From Winslowiella toletana (GTDB lineage Bacteria; Pseudomonadota; Gammaproteobacteria; Enterobacterales; Enterobacteriaceae), in assembly GCF_017875465.1 (NCBI RefSeq), contig NZ_JAGGMQ010000001.1, forward strand, positions 1,984,001 to 2,048,000: a DNA stretch of 64,000 nt. Direction: 5' to 3'. The translations under genes and the position numbers were made by a program. Under the pieces are notes generated by a model. The model did not search any database and had not been told where the DNA came from. It worked only from the letters and a program-made list of their open reading frames with translations. Each line of letters opens with the position of its first letter. Position 1 is the first letter of the stretch. Shown one piece after another: positions 19,650 through 30,218 of the stretch.

Positions 19650-22394
19650 ATGCTGATACCATCGAAACTCAGCCGCCCATCGCGGCTTCAGAACATCATT
19701 GTTCGGGAGCGTTTGATTGCAAGGCTCACGAACATCAATCTCTATCGGCTGGCGCTGGTTACCAGCCCGGCTGGCTATGGCAAAACCACGCTGGTGGCGC
19801 AATGGGCCAGCAGTCAGGATAATCTCGGCTGGTACTCACTGGATGAAAGTGACAACTATCCCGAGCGTTTTGCCAGCTACTTTATGGCGGCTATTCAGCA
19901 GGCCACTGGCGGCTATTGCCTGCGCAGCGAAGCAATGGTGCAGAAGCGTCAATACGCTAATCTCAGCGCGCTGTTCTCCCAGCTGTTTGTTGAACTGTCG
20001 GAGTGGAACCGCCCGCTGTCACTGGTGATTGATGACTACCATCTGCTGACCAGCAGCGCCATCCATCAGGCGATGCGCTTTTTTATCCGCCATCAGCCGG
20101 ACAATCTGACGCTGGTGATCCTGTCGCGCAACCTGCCCTCACTGGGCATTGCCAATCTGCGGGTGCGCGATCAGCTGCTGGAAATTAACAGCCAGTCACT
20201 GGCGTTTAACCATGACGAAGCAAAACAGTTTTTTGACTGCCGTCTGCAACAGCCCATCGACGCCAGCCACTCGCAACGCCTGTGTGATGAAGTGGCCGGA
20301 TGGGCGACCGCGCTGCAACTGATTGCGCTGTCAGAACGCCAGTCCAATACGCCAACCCATCAGTCGGCGCAGCGGCTGGCCGGGATCAATGCCAGCCATC
20401 TGGCGGATTATCTGGTCGATGAAGTGCTCGACTGCGTCGATGATGTCACGCGAAATTTCCTGCTGCGCAGCTCGGTGCTGCGTTCGATGAATGACGCGCT
20501 GATTTCACGCCTCACCGGTGAAGAGAATGGCCAGCGGCTTCTGGAAGAGACCGAACGCCAGGGACTGTTTCTGCAACGGATGGATGACAGCGGCCAGTGG
20601 TTTAATTTCCATCCGCTGTTTGCCAGCTTCCTGCGTCAGCGCTGTCAGTGGGAAATGGGCAGCGAACTGCATCAGCTGCATCATGCGGCGGCGGAGGGCT
20701 GGATGGCGCAGGGCTTTGCCGGTGAGGCGATTCACCATGCGCTGGCCGCGCAGGATAAATTGTTGTTGCGCGATATTTTGCTACGCCACGCCTGGTCGCT
20801 GTTTAATCACAGCGAGCTGGCGCTGCTGGAAGAGGGGCTGAAAGCGCTGCCGTGGCAGTTGCTGGTGCAAAATCCGCGACTGATTCTGTTGCAGGCCTGG
20901 CTGGCGCAGAGTCAGCACCGCTATGGTGAAGTCAATCTGCTGCTGGCGCGCGCTGAGCAGGAGATGGCTATGCAACAGGCGGCAATTGATATTGAGCTGA
21001 GCGCCGAATTCGATGCGCTGCGCGCGCAGGTGGCGATTAATGCCGGTAAACCTGATGAAGCGGAGCAGCTGGCCAATCAGGCGCTGAATATCCTGCCATT
21101 AGCCAACTATTACAGCCGTATTGTCGCCACCTCGGTCAAAGGGGAAGTGCTGCACTGCAAAGGGGAACTTAGCCAGGCGCTGGCGATGATGCAGCAGACC
21201 GATCAGATGGCGCGCCAGCATGATATCTGCCACTACGTGCTCTGGGCGCTGTTGCAGCAAAGCGAGATCCTGATAGCGCAGGGTTATCTGCAAACCGCCT
21301 GGGAAACGCAGCAGAAAGCCTTTGATCTGATTGCCGCCGAGGGACTGGAACAGCTGCCAATGCATGAATTTCTGCTGCGTATTCGTTCACAACTGTTGTG
21401 GTCATGGTCACATCTTGATGAGGCCGAAGCGGCGGCGCGCAAAGGGCTGGAGGTGCTGGCCAACTTTGAACCACAGCAGCAGTTGCAATGCCTGGCGATG
21501 CTGGCGAAATGTGCGCTGGCGCGCGGTGATATGGATAACGCCCGCCGCCACCTTAACCGCTGCGAAAACTTACTCAGTAACGGCCAGTATCACAGCGACT
21601 GGGTCACCAACGCAGATAAACCGCGGGTGATTTACTGGCAGATGACTGGTGATAAAGTTGCGGCGGCGAACTGGCTGCGTCTGACGCCAAAACCGGCAGA
21701 TGCTGATAACCACTTCCTGCAGGGCCAGTGGCGCAATATCGCGCGCGCGCAGATTCTGCTGGGGCAATATGATGAAGCGGAAGTGGTACTGGATGAGCTG
21801 AATGAAAATGCACGCCGCCTGCGTTTAATCAGCGATCTTAATCGCAATCTGCTGCTCAGCAATGCCCTTTACTGGCAGACCGGCCGTAAAAGCGAGGCGC
21901 AGAAAGCGCTGATTGAGTCGCTGGCGCTGGCGAATCGCACCGGCTTTGTCAGCCATTTTGTGATTGAAGGGGAAGCGATGGCGCAGCAGCTCCGTCAGCT
22001 GTTGCAGCTGAATTCACTGCCGGAAATGGAACAGCGTCGCGCTCAGCGTATTCTGCGCGATATCAATCAGCATCACCGGCATAAATTTGCCCATTTCGAT
22101 GAGACTTTTGTCACCCGTCTGCTGACCCATCCGCAGGTGCCGGAGCTGATCCGCACCAGTCCACTGACCCAGCGCGAATGGCAGGTGCTGGGCCTGATTT
22201 ACTCCGGTTACAGCAACGATCAGATCGCCGGTGAGCTGGATGTGGCGTCAACCACCATTAAAACCCATATCCGCAATCTGTATCAGAAACTCGGTGTGCT
22301 GCACCGCCAGGAAGCGGTGCAACAGGCGCAACAGCTGCTGCATTTAATGGGACTGGGTGTCAACATGGGCGGCGAGAACGCAGCCCCTACATAA
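19650..22394 (+). CDS. malT: Maltose regulon activator MalT, with a repeat-encoded C-terminal tail
   Basis: This 914-residue STAND-family activator (E. coli: 901) starts at the 19650 ATG ([10 protein letters not shown], as in E. coli). The P-loop SPAGYGKTT is at residues 39-47 and a Walker-B-like LVIDDYH follows. A helical superhelix domain for maltotriose sensing comes next, then a C-terminal LuxR-type helix-turn-helix ([22 protein letters not shown]...[15 protein letters not shown]). E. coli MalT ends just after the MGYGV-type sequence. Here MGLGV is followed by ten residues, [10 protein letters not shown], read from a REP palindrome that overlaps the 3' end. Activity is probably unaffected, but this is inferred. 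Confidence 0.94.
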   Translation: MLIPSKLSRPSRLQNIIVRERLIARLTNINLYRLALVTSPAGYGKTTLVAQWASSQDNLGWYSLDESDNYPERFASYFMAAIQQATGGYCLRSEAMVQKRQYANLSALFSQLFVELSEWNRPLSLVIDDYHLLTSSAIHQAMRFFIRHQPDNLTLVILSRNLPSLGIANLRVRDQLLEINSQSLAFNHDEAKQFFDCRLQQPIDASHSQRLCDEVAGWATALQLIALSERQSNTPTHQSAQRLAGINASHLADYLVDEVLDCVDDVTRNFLLRSSVLRSMNDALISRLTGEENGQRLLEETERQGLFLQRMDDSGQWFNFHPLFASFLRQRCQWEMGSELHQLHHAAAEGWMAQGFAGEAIHHALAAQDKLLLRDILLRHAWSLFNHSELALLEEGLKALPWQLLVQNPRLILLQAWLAQSQHRYGEVNLLLARAEQEMAMQQAAIDIELSAEFDALRAQVAINAGKPDEAEQLANQALNILPLANYYSRIVATSVKGEVLHCKGELSQALAMMQQTDQMARQHDICHYVLWALLQQSEILIAQGYLQTAWETQQKAFDLIAAEGLEQLPMHEFLLRIRSQLLWSWSHLDEAEAAARKGLEVLANFEPQQQLQCLAMLAKCALARGDMDNARRHLNRCENLLSNGQYHSDWVTNADKPRVIYWQMTGDKVAAANWLRLTPKPADADNHFLQGQWRNIARAQILLGQYDEAEVVLDELNENARRLRLISDLNRNLLLSNALYWQTGRKSEAQKALIESLALANRTGFVSHFVIEGEAMAQQLRQLLQLNSLPEMEQRRAQRILRDINQHHRHKFAHFDETFVTRLLTHPQVPELIRTSPLTQREWQVLGLIYSGYSNDQIAGELDVASTTIKTHIRNLYQKLGVLHRQEAVQQAQQLLHLMGLGVNMGGENAAPT

Positions 22395-22434
22395 AAGACC
22401 ATGATAAACTGTAGGGGCGGCGTTATCGCCGCCC
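22367..22434. repeat. BIME: inverted REP pair at the malT 3' end
   Basis: First copy: GGGCGGCG-AGAA-CGCAGCCC-CTAC (22367-22390), lying inside the malT coding end and stop. Second copy: GTAG-GGGCGGCG-TTAT-CGCCGCCC (22411-22434). They face each other across a 20-bp spacer, the standard arrangement of a bacterial interspersed mosaic element. It separates convergent malT and glpR. Confidence 0.9.
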
Positions 22435-22438
22435 GCTA

Positions 22439-23197
22439 TCAACACAGTTCCAGATGAACCTCATGCTGCTCAATCACTTTCATCACACTCGGCGGTGGCG
22501 GCGCGTCGGTATATAGCTGGTCAACCAGGCTCATATTGCCGAGATTGACCATCGCATTACGGCCGAACTTCGAGTGATCCGCCACCAGGATCACGCAGCG
22601 TGAGTTCTCAATAATCGCGCGCTTGGTGCGCACCTCATGATAGTCAAACTCCAGCAGCGAACCATCCATATCAATGCCGCTGATGCCGAGAATGCCGTAA
22701 TCAAGGCGAAACTGAGAGATAAAATCGAGGGTCGCTTCGCCCATAATGCCGCCATCGCGGGTACGCACTTCACCACCCGCCAGAATCAGCCGGAAGTCGG
22801 GTTTCGCCATCAGCAGCATCGCGACATTCAGATTATTGGTCACCACCCGCAGATTATTGTGATTCAGCAGCGCATGCGCCACCGCTTCCGGCGTGGTGCC
22901 GATATCAATAAACAGCGTGGCGCCATCGGGGATCTGACTGGCGACGCGCTGGGCGATACGCGCCTTTTCCGCCGACCACATCATCTTACGATCCTGCCAG
23001 GCCGTATTTTCAGAACTGGAAGGCAGTGCGGCGCCACCGTGATGGCGCTGTATTTTATTCTGATCGGCCAGATCGTTCAGATCGCGGCGGATAGTTTGCG
23101 GGCTGACATCGAAATGTTCCACCAGCTCTTCGGTACTGACATACCCCTGACGACGGACCAGATCAATAATGGCGTCGTGACGTTGCGTTTGCTTCAC
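22439..23197 (-). CDS. glpR: Glycerol-3-phosphate regulon repressor GlpR
   Basis: This 252-residue DeoR-family repressor has an N-terminal helix-turn-helix (YVSTEELVEHFDVSPQTIRRDLNDL, about residues 19-45) and the DeoRC sensor domain (LFIDIGTTPEAVAHAL, LAGGEVRTRDGGIMGE, VADHSKFGR). It represses glp genes until glycerol-3-phosphate binds. The reading frame is intact, unlike some E. coli K-12 lineages, where glpR is frameshifted. It lies downstream of glpG in a glpEGR arrangement, and matching operator-like sites are readable upstream of glpD. Confidence 0.94.
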   Translation of the reverse strand: MKQTQRHDAIIDLVRRQGYVSTEELVEHFDVSPQTIRRDLNDLADQNKIQRHHGGAALPSSSENTAWQDRKMMWSAEKARIAQRVASQIPDGATLFIDIGTTPEAVAHALLNHNNLRVVTNNLNVAMLLMAKPDFRLILAGGEVRTRDGGIMGEATLDFISQFRLDYGILGISGIDMDGSLLEFDYHEVRTKRAIIENSRCVILVADHSKFGRNAMVNLGNMSLVDQLYTDAPPPPSVMKVIEQHEVHLELC

Positions 23198-23220
23198 GAA
23201 AGTCTCCGAAGATTATGCTG

Positions 23221-24045
23221 TTATTTGCGTAGCTGACGCGTATCGGCCAGCGCCATCGCCAGCCCGACCAGCAGACCAGTCACGTGCGCCGCATTGGCAA
23301 TCGCCAGACCAAATGCGCCAAAGTAACCAATTACCAGCCACAGAATAGCGAAAGCCATCAGGCCGCGCTCAAGGAAAATACCGCTGTCGGGATCGCGTTC
23401 GCCACGCAGCCATGCATATCCCATCAGCGCATACACCACGCCTGACAAGCCGCCAAACCATACCCCACTATATTTCGCCTGCATCCAGCCGCTAAGCAGC
23501 GCGGAAATCAGCGTAATCACCACCAGCTTGCCGCTACCGAGGCGCTTTTCCACCGCGCCGCCGAGATACCACCACCACATCAGATTAAACACGATATGCA
23601 GCAATGAGAAGTGCAGCAGCGCATGGCTGAACCAGCGCCACAGCTGGAAATATTGCCCTTCATCCGCCGGCCACGCCAGCCAGTACATCACGCTGCGATC
23701 GCCAACCAGCTGCATCAGAATATAGATCGCCACACAGGCAATCATCACCGTCATGGTCAGTGGGCCAGCGCGCTGACGGATACTGGCCAGAATCGAGGTG
23801 TGCTGGTAGCGCAGACCACTGGAGGTGTTACCGGATTCCCAGCTGGCGGCGAGATAACGCGGATGCGTCGGATCGCGGACAAATTGCTGAAGTTCGTTTT
23901 CGACCAGCTCCGCTTTCGCTTCGTCATCCAGCAGCAGGGTGTAAGTCTCACCCGGCTCAATGCGCAACGTCACGCCGCGCGTCGCCATATAATCCACAAA
24001 GGCCTGCGCCAGACGCGGATTGTTAAAATGAGTAATACGCATCAT
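23221..24045 (-). CDS. glpG: Rhomboid intramembrane protease GlpG
   Basis: This 274-residue protein (E. coli: 276) has the N-terminal cytoplasmic domain ([24 protein letters not shown]) followed by six membrane segments. The catalytic Ser lies in [13 protein letters not shown] and the catalytic His in [11 protein letters not shown]; the loop-1 WWRWFSH-type element is present as [16 protein letters not shown]. It cleaves transmembrane substrates within the inner membrane. Two adjacent ATG codons (24045, 24042) are possible starts. The gene lies between glpE and glpR on the same strand, as in E. coli. Confidence 0.94.
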   Translation of the reverse strand: MMRITHFNNPRLAQAFVDYMATRGVTLRIEPGETYTLLLDDEAKAELVENELQQFVRDPTHPRYLAASWESGNTSSGLRYQHTSILASIRQRAGPLTMTVMIACVAIYILMQLVGDRSVMYWLAWPADEGQYFQLWRWFSHALLHFSLLHIVFNLMWWWYLGGAVEKRLGSGKLVVITLISALLSGWMQAKYSGVWFGGLSGVVYALMGYAWLRGERDPDSGIFLERGLMAFAILWLVIGYFGAFGLAIANAAHVTGLLVGLAMALADTRQLRK

Positions 24046-24106
24046 ATCGGGTATCAGTCCCTGAACTTATCTGTATTAAGCGCCTTTCGGCAAATGATTG
24101 GCGCGT

Positions 24107-24427
24107 TTATGCCTCAACCTGCTGCGGGAACGCGGCGTGCCAGGCTTCAAAACCGCCGTCGACGCTGTAGACCTGATCGAAGCCCTGAGTCAGCAGATAC
24201 TGCGCAGCACTTTTACTGCTGATGCCGTGATAGCACATCACCAGCAGCGGCGTGGCCAGATCTGTCTGCTGCAGCAGTGTGCTCAGTGAATCATTGGTAA
24301 GATGGTAAGCGCCAGTCGCATGCGCAATGGCGAAGCTTTGCGGATCGCGGATATCAACCAGCAATGCGCTGCCTTGTGTCAGACGCTGTTCGGCCTGCTG
24401 CACGCTGATACATTCAAATTGTTCCAT
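24107..24427 (-). CDS. glpE: Thiosulfate sulfurtransferase (single-domain rhodanese) GlpE
   Basis: This 106-residue protein (E. coli: 108) is a minimal rhodanese domain. The active-site loop [15 protein letters not shown] carries the persulfide-forming Cys, followed by the helix typical of the family. [20 protein letters not shown] is the conserved N-terminal rhodanese motif. It transfers sulfane sulfur from thiosulfate to acceptors such as cyanide or thioredoxin. It is the first gene of the glpEGR run and divergent from glpD. Confidence 0.94.
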   Translation of the reverse strand: MEQFECISVQQAEQRLTQGSALLVDIRDPQSFAIAHATGAYHLTNDSLSTLLQQTDLATPLLVMCYHGISSKSAAQYLLTQGFDQVYSVDGGFEAWHAAFPQQVEA

Positions 24428-24533
24428 GAGAGTTTCCAGTCAATAACCTTACTAATGGGCATATTGTAGCCTGAAGCGGGTCAGTAATAACCTGAATAAG
24501 CCTGTGGTTAATGACGTTTTATGTCGCAAATTA

Positions 24534-24650
24534 TGTTACCTGCATCACGCATAAATGTTTTTATTCCGTTAACACTGGCATCAATGTTGGTTTCCGATTA
24601 ATATAATGCTCGAAAACGAACATAATTGAACTATTACGAACATCGCGAAC
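24534..24650 (+). promoter_or_regulatory. glpD control region: CRP-like site, -10 box and GlpR operators
   Basis: A CRP-like site TGTTA-CCTGCA-TCACG lies at 24534-24549 and a TATAAT -10 box at 24602-24607. A near-palindromic GlpR-type operator (AATGCTCGAAAACGAACATA, 24605-24624) resembles the WATGTTCG...CGAACATW consensus. Two further half-sites, ACGAACAT (24636-24643) and GCGAACAT (24645-24652), follow. The operator overlaps the -10 box and start region, the expected layout for repression by GlpR. Confidence 0.7.
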
Positions 24651-24665
24651 ATCGGAGGAGATGAC

Positions 24666-26174
24666 GTGGAAACCAAAGACTTGATCGTAATCGGCGGCGG
24701 CATCAACGGTGCCGGTATTGCAGTCGATGCTGCAGGACGCGGACTCTCTGTGCTCATGCTGGAAGCGCAAGATTTGGCCTGCGCAACCTCTTCCGCCAGC
24801 TCTAAATTAATCCACGGTGGCCTGCGCTACCTGGAGCACTACGAATTCCGCCTGGTGAGTGAAGCGCTGGCCGAACGCGAAGTGCTGTTAAAAATGGCGC
24901 CGCATATTGCTTTCCCGATGCGCTTCCGTCTGCCGCATCGTCCGCACCTGCGTCCGGCGTGGATGATTCGTGTCGGTCTGTTTATGTACGATCACCTCGG
25001 CAAGCGCACCAGCTTACCCGGCAGTAAAGGTTTGCGTTTTGGCGCAGATTCGGTACTTAAACCTGAGATTACGCGCGGTTTCGAATATTCAGACTGCTGG
25101 GTCGACGATGCGCGCCTGGTTGTGCTGAATGCGCAGGAAGTGGTGAAACGCGGTGGCGAAGTGCGTACCCGCACCCGTGTAACCCGTGCATGGCGTGAAA
25201 ATGGCCTGTGGATGGTGGAAGCGGAAGATGTTGATAGCGGCAAAACCTTTACCTGGCGCGCCAAAGGTCTGGTCAATGCCACCGGCCCGTGGGTTAAGCA
25301 GCTGTTTGATGATGGTCTGAAGCTGAAATCGCCCTACGGCATTCGCCTGATTAAAGGCAGCCATATTGTGGTGCCACGCGTTCATACGCAGAAGCAGGCT
25401 TACATTCTGCAGAACGAAGATAACCGTATTGTGTTTGTGATTCCGTGGATGGATGAGTTCTCAATCATCGGCACCACCGACGTCGAATACAAAGGCGATC
25501 CGAAGAACGTCAAGATTGAAGACAGCGAGATCGATTATCTGCTGAAAGTGTTTAACGCCCACTTTAAGAAAGATCTGGCGCGTAACGATATCGTCTGGAC
25601 CTACTCCGGCGTGCGTCCGCTGTGCGATGACGAATCCGATTCACCGCAGGCCATCACCCGTGATTACACACTGGATGTCCGCGATGATGAAGGCCAGGCG
25701 CCGCTGCTGTCGGTCTTTGGCGGCAAGCTGACCACCTATCGTAAGCTGGCTGAACATGCGCTGGAGAAGCTGGCGAAGTACTACCCTGATGCCGGTGCGG
25801 CCTGGACGCGTGACTGTGTGCTGCCTGGCGGCGATATCGCCGGTAGCCGCGAAGATTACGCCGCCAGCCTGCGTCGTCGTTACAGCTTTATCAGCGAAGG
25901 TATGGCGCGTCATTTCGCCCGCACCTACGGCAGCAACACTGAGCTGCTGCTGAAAGAGGCCACCAGCCTGGCCGATTTAGGCGAGAACTTCGGTCACGAA
26001 TTCTATGAAGCCGAGTTGCGCTATCTGGTGCAGCATGAATGGGTGCGTGAACTGGATGATGCTATCTGGCGTCGTACCAAGCAAGGTATGTGGCTGGATG
26101 AAGAGCAGCAGGCGCGCGTCAGCGAATGGCTGGCGACGCATCTGAAAAAACCGGCGTTATCGCTGGCGTCATAA
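24666..26174 (+). CDS. glpD: Aerobic glycerol-3-phosphate dehydrogenase GlpD
   Basis: This 502-residue FAD-dependent, membrane-associated enzyme (E. coli: 501) oxidises glycerol-3-phosphate to dihydroxyacetone phosphate and passes electrons to quinone. The dinucleotide-binding motif IVIGGGINGAGIAVDAAGRG is at residues 7-26; HGGLRYLEHYEFRLV and VNATGPWV are also conserved. The start codon is GTG (24666), preceded by GGAGGA; it reads METKDL as in E. coli, so GTG is preferred. It is divergent from glpE and followed by a double REP element before the glycogen operon end. Confidence 0.96.
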   Translation: METKDLIVIGGGINGAGIAVDAAGRGLSVLMLEAQDLACATSSASSKLIHGGLRYLEHYEFRLVSEALAEREVLLKMAPHIAFPMRFRLPHRPHLRPAWMIRVGLFMYDHLGKRTSLPGSKGLRFGADSVLKPEITRGFEYSDCWVDDARLVVLNAQEVVKRGGEVRTRTRVTRAWRENGLWMVEAEDVDSGKTFTWRAKGLVNATGPWVKQLFDDGLKLKSPYGIRLIKGSHIVVPRVHTQKQAYILQNEDNRIVFVIPWMDEFSIIGTTDVEYKGDPKNVKIEDSEIDYLLKVFNAHFKKDLARNDIVWTYSGVRPLCDDESDSPQAITRDYTLDVRDDEGQAPLLSVFGGKLTTYRKLAEHALEKLAKYYPDAGAAWTRDCVLPGGDIAGSREDYAASLRRRYSFISEGMARHFARTYGSNTELLLKEATSLADLGENFGHEFYEAELRYLVQHEWVRELDDAIWRRTKQGMWLDEEQQARVSEWLATHLKKPALSLAS

Positions 26175-26179
26175 ATTGC

Positions 26180-26241
26180 GGGCGGCGTTTTCGCCGCCCC
26201 TGCATTCGTGATTTCCTGCAGGGGCGGCGTTCTCGCCGCCC
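26180..26241. repeat. BIME: inverted REP pair between glpD and glgP
   Basis: First copy: GGGCGGCG-TTTT-CGCCGCCC-CTGC (26180-26203). Second copy: GCAG-GGGCGGCG-TTCT-CGCCGCCC (26218-26241), followed by five T residues. The flanking tetranucleotide is GCAG here rather than GTAG. The second hairpin plus T-run would terminate glpD transcripts. The converging glgP stop is 10 bp further on. Confidence 0.9.
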
Positions 26242-26250
26242 TTTTTACAT

Positions 26251-28698
26251 CTACAACCTTATCGGCGAAATATGCCAAATCTCATCGGCATACTCCTGAA
26301 TGGTACGGTCCGACGAGAAGTAGCCCATATTGGCGATATTCAGTGCCGCACGGCGCTGCCACTCTTCCGGATGTCGGTACAACTCATCCACCCGATCCTG
26401 GGTATCCACATAGCTGCGATAGTCGGCCAGCAACTGATAGTGATCGCCAAGATTAACCAGTGAATCAAACAGGTTACGATAGCGGCCAGGCTCCTGCGGA
26501 CTAAACAGTCCGGTGGCAATCTGCGTCAGCGCCTGGCGTAACTCCGGATCTTCATCATAATACTGATGCGAGTTATAACCTTTGCGTCTCAGCTCCTCCA
26601 CCTGCGGCGTGGTATTGCCGAAGATAAAGATATTCTCGTCGCCGACATGCTCCCGCATCTCAACGTTGGCGCCATCCAGCGTACCAATAGTCAGCGCGCC
26701 GTTAAGGGCAAACTTCATATTACTGGTGCCGGACGCCTCGGTGCCCGCCAGTGAAATCTGTTCAGAGAGATCCGCCGCCGGAATAATAATCTGTGCCAGA
26801 CTGACGCCATAGTTAGGAATAAACACCACCTTCAGTTTATTCTTCACCTGCGGATCGGCGTTAATCACTTTGGCTACATCATTGATTAAATGAATAATAT
26901 GCTTGGCGGTATAGTAAGCCGAGGCGGCCTTACCGGCGAAGATATTGACGCGCGGCACCCAGTCAGCGGTCGGATCGGCCTTAATGCGGTTATAGCGGGT
27001 AATAATATGCAGCACATTAAGTAGCTGACGTTTGTACTCATGAATCCGTTTAATCTGCACATCAAACAGCGCGTGCGGATCCAGCACGATATCCAGATTT
27101 TTCGCCACCCACTCCGCCAGCCGCTTTTTATTCGCCAGCTTGGCGTCAGTGATATCCTGGATAAAGGTCGGATAATCAATATGCGGCTTAATTTCACTCA
27201 GCTCGCTGAGATCGGTACGCCAGGTGCGGCCAATCGCCTCATCCAGCACACTGGAGAGTGGAGGATTGGCCAGCGCCAGCCAGCGACGCGGCGTCACGCC
27301 ATTGGTTTTATTGCAGAAACGTCCGGGGAACAGGCGGGCGAAATCAGCGAACAGCGACTGCACCATCAGATTGGAGTGCAGCTCCGAAACGCCATTGACC
27401 TTGTGGCTGACCACCACCGCCAGCCACGCCATGCGGATCTGACGGCCATTGTTCTCATCGATAATCGAAATGCGCGACAGCAGTTCCCAGTCATCCGGGT
27501 AGTGCTCCTGAATGGTTTTCAGGAAGTAGTCATTAATATCAAAAATAATTTGCAGGTTTCGCGGCAAAATTTTGCCAATCATATCCACCGGCCAGGTTTC
27601 CAGCGCTTCACTCATCAACGTGTGGTTGGTGTAAGAGAACACCTGGCAGGTCACTTCAAAGGCGTCATCCCAGGTAAACTTATGCTCGTCGATCAGCAGG
27701 CGCATCAGTTCGGGGATCGCCAGTACCGGATGGGTATCATTCAGATGAATAGCGATCTTATCGGCAAGGTTGTCAAAGGTATGGTGCATGGTCCAGTGAC
27801 GATTCAGAATGTCCTGCACCGTGGCCGACACCAGGAAGTACTCCTGACGCAGGCGCAGTTCGCGGCCTGAGTAGGTTGAGTCATCGGGATAGAGCACGCG
27901 CGACACGTTTTCCGAATGGTTTTTATCTTCCACCGCCGCGAAGTAATCGCCCTGGTTAAATTTACCAAGATTGATCTCATTACTCGCCTGCGCGCCCCAC
28001 AGCCGTAAGGTATTGGTGGCGTCAGTATCGTAGCCGGGAATAATCTGGTCGTAAGCGGTGGCCAGCACCTCTTCGGTTTCGACCCAGCGCGCACGGCTGC
28101 CTTCATGCTGAATACGGCCACCGAAGCGTACCTTGTAACGGGTATTAAAACGCTGGAATTCCCACGGATTGCCATACTCCAGCCAGTAATCCGGTGACTC
28201 CGCCTGACGGCCATCAATAATATTCTGTTTAAACATGCCGTAGTCATAGCGGATGCCGTAACCGCGGCCCGGCAGTCCCAGCGTCGCCAGCGAATCAAGG
28301 AAACAGGCAGCCAGACGGCCTAAACCACCATTGCCTAAACCGGGGTCATTCTCCTCCTCCATCAGCTCAGCAAGATCGAAACCCATCTCTTCCAGCGCGC
28401 GGTTAATATCATCATAGATACCCATCGCCAGCAGCGCATTAGAGAGCGTACGCCCGACCAGAAACTCCATTGACAGGTAATAGACCTGCCGCACATCCTG
28501 TGACAGCTGCGCACGGTTAGAACGCAGCCAGCGTTCCACCATGCGGTCGCGCACCGCCAGCAGTGTGGCGTTCAGCCACTCATGCTTATTGGCCACCGAC
28601 GGATCTTTACCCAGCGTAAACATCAGCTTATAGGCAATTGAGTTTTTTAATGCTTCCACACTTAGCGTGGGAGAGGCGTAGGAGAATGGTGCGTTCAT
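26251..28698 (-). CDS. glgP: Glycogen phosphorylase GlgP
   Basis: This 815-residue GT35 enzyme, identical in length to E. coli GlgP, releases glucose-1-phosphate from glycogen ends. The PLP-lysine region [28 protein letters not shown] is intact, as are [12 protein letters not shown] and the [19 protein letters not shown] active-site stretch. It is the last gene of the glgBXCAP operon and lies 21 bp after glgA. It is distinguished from MalP (16.7-19.1 kb) by its N terminus and overall similarity to GlgP. Confidence 0.96.
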   Translation of the reverse strand: MNAPFSYASPTLSVEALKNSIAYKLMFTLGKDPSVANKHEWLNATLLAVRDRMVERWLRSNRAQLSQDVRQVYYLSMEFLVGRTLSNALLAMGIYDDINRALEEMGFDLAELMEEENDPGLGNGGLGRLAACFLDSLATLGLPGRGYGIRYDYGMFKQNIIDGRQAESPDYWLEYGNPWEFQRFNTRYKVRFGGRIQHEGSRARWVETEEVLATAYDQIIPGYDTDATNTLRLWGAQASNEINLGKFNQGDYFAAVEDKNHSENVSRVLYPDDSTYSGRELRLRQEYFLVSATVQDILNRHWTMHHTFDNLADKIAIHLNDTHPVLAIPELMRLLIDEHKFTWDDAFEVTCQVFSYTNHTLMSEALETWPVDMIGKILPRNLQIIFDINDYFLKTIQEHYPDDWELLSRISIIDENNGRQIRMAWLAVVVSHKVNGVSELHSNLMVQSLFADFARLFPGRFCNKTNGVTPRRWLALANPPLSSVLDEAIGRTWRTDLSELSEIKPHIDYPTFIQDITDAKLANKKRLAEWVAKNLDIVLDPHALFDVQIKRIHEYKRQLLNVLHIITRYNRIKADPTADWVPRVNIFAGKAASAYYTAKHIIHLINDVAKVINADPQVKNKLKVVFIPNYGVSLAQIIIPAADLSEQISLAGTEASGTSNMKFALNGALTIGTLDGANVEMREHVGDENIFIFGNTTPQVEELRRKGYNSHQYYDEDPELRQALTQIATGLFSPQEPGRYRNLFDSLVNLGDHYQLLADYRSYVDTQDRVDELYRHPEEWQRRAALNIANMGYFSSDRTIQEYADEIWHISPIRL

Positions 28699-28719
28699 AT
28701 CAAGTATCCCATTTTCTGG

Positions 28720-30153
28720 TTACAGCAAGCGTTGATAAAGATCGCGGTAGGCAAGGGCCGCCACCTGCCAGCTAAAATCCATCCCCATCGCCTGGCGCTG
28801 AACAAATCGCCAAAGTGAAGGACGGGACCACAACACAAATGCACGCCGGATCGCTCTTAGCAACGACCAGGCATTACTGTCTTCGAAGGTAAAACCACTG
28901 GCGATGCCATCCGCCAGGTTCTCCAGGGAACTGTCATTGACCGTATCGGCTAAACCGCCGGTACGACGTACCAGCGGCAATGTGCCATATTTCAGGCCAT
29001 ATAATTGTGTCAGACCGCAAGGTTCAAACCGGCTTGGCACCAGAATCACATCCGCGCCACCGATAATGCGGTGCGAGAAGGCTTCATGATAGCCAATCTG
29101 TACGCCAACCTGGCCCGGATGCTCCGCCGCCGCCGCAAGGAATCCCTGTTGCAACACCGCATCACCGGCGCCCAGCAGCACCAGCTGGCCCCCCTGTTCC
29201 AGCAAGCCAGGCAACGCTTCCAGTACCAGGTCCAGCCCTTTTTGTCTGGTTAAGCGACTGACCACCGCAAATACCGGCACTTTGTCATCGACTTTTAAAC
29301 CCATCGTCACCTGCAGCTGGCGTTTGTTCTCCGCTTTGGCTTCCAGCACATCGCGGTTATAGCGCGAACCCAACAGCAGGTCATGCGCCGGATCCCAGAT
29401 TGCCGGATCGACACCATTCAGAATGCCGCTCAGTCGTCCTTCGCGCAATCTTTGTTCAAGCAGCGACTCCATGCCGTAGCCAAATTCCGGCTGAGTGATC
29501 TCGCGAGCATAGGTCGGACTGACCGCGGTAATATGATCGGCATAAAACAGGCCGGCCTTCAGATAAGAGATCTGCCCATAAAACTCCAGCCCGTGCATAT
29601 CAAAAAACGCGCGCGGCAACTCAATCTGATCCAGATGGTGAGCGGCAAACAGCCCCTGATAGGCCAGGTTATGCACGGTAAACACCGATTTCGCCGGACG
29701 TCCGCGCGCCGCCAGATAGGCGCAGGCCAGCCCGGCGTGCCAGTCATGGGCATGAACAATATCCGGACGCCACCAGGTATCAAGGCCGCAGGCCAGCTCG
29801 CAGCCGATCCAGCCCAGCAGAGCAAAACGTAAGTGATTGTCGGTATACGAAAATTGTGACTCATCGTGATAAGGGCTGCCGGGGCGATCGTACAGACCCG
29901 GCGCTTCAATCAGATAAATACCGACACCATTAAAATGACCAAAATGCAGGCGAACAAAACCGGCAAAGGTTTGAAGCTCAGCGACCACTTCCGTGTTGGT
30001 GATCCCCTTTCGCAAATCGGGAAACATCGGCAATAACACCCGGGTATCCGTGCCCTCTGCAATCTGCGCTGCTGGTAATGCCCCTACAACATCCGCTAAA
30101 CCCCCGGTTTTAAGTAGCGGAAAAAGTTCTGAACAGACATGTAAAACCTGCAT
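28720..30153 (-). CDS. glgA: Glycogen synthase GlgA
   Basis: This 477-residue GT5 enzyme (E. coli: 477) elongates glycogen using ADP-glucose. The N-terminal ADP-glucose-binding motif [15 protein letters not shown] begins at about residue 14. [14 protein letters not shown] and the C-terminal [34 protein letters not shown] (including the retaining-GT Glu) are present. It is encoded 65 bp downstream of glgC and just upstream of glgP, the standard order. Confidence 0.96.
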   Translation of the reverse strand: MQVLHVCSELFPLLKTGGLADVVGALPAAQIAEGTDTRVLLPMFPDLRKGITNTEVVAELQTFAGFVRLHFGHFNGVGIYLIEAPGLYDRPGSPYHDESQFSYTDNHLRFALLGWIGCELACGLDTWWRPDIVHAHDWHAGLACAYLAARGRPAKSVFTVHNLAYQGLFAAHHLDQIELPRAFFDMHGLEFYGQISYLKAGLFYADHITAVSPTYAREITQPEFGYGMESLLEQRLREGRLSGILNGVDPAIWDPAHDLLLGSRYNRDVLEAKAENKRQLQVTMGLKVDDKVPVFAVVSRLTRQKGLDLVLEALPGLLEQGGQLVLLGAGDAVLQQGFLAAAAEHPGQVGVQIGYHEAFSHRIIGGADVILVPSRFEPCGLTQLYGLKYGTLPLVRRTGGLADTVNDSSLENLADGIASGFTFEDSNAWSLLRAIRRAFVLWSRPSLWRFVQRQAMGMDFSWQVAALAYRDLYQRLL

Positions 30154-30218
30154 TCTGGGCTCCTTTAACTATGCTCTGACGCATTCCTCTGCATCGATAG
30201 CAATGACCATTTCGTCCG

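Noticed and set aside
22439..23197. Frameshifted glpR as in some E. coli K-12 strains
   Set aside because: The frame is uninterrupted, with both the helix-turn-helix and the sensor domain complete.
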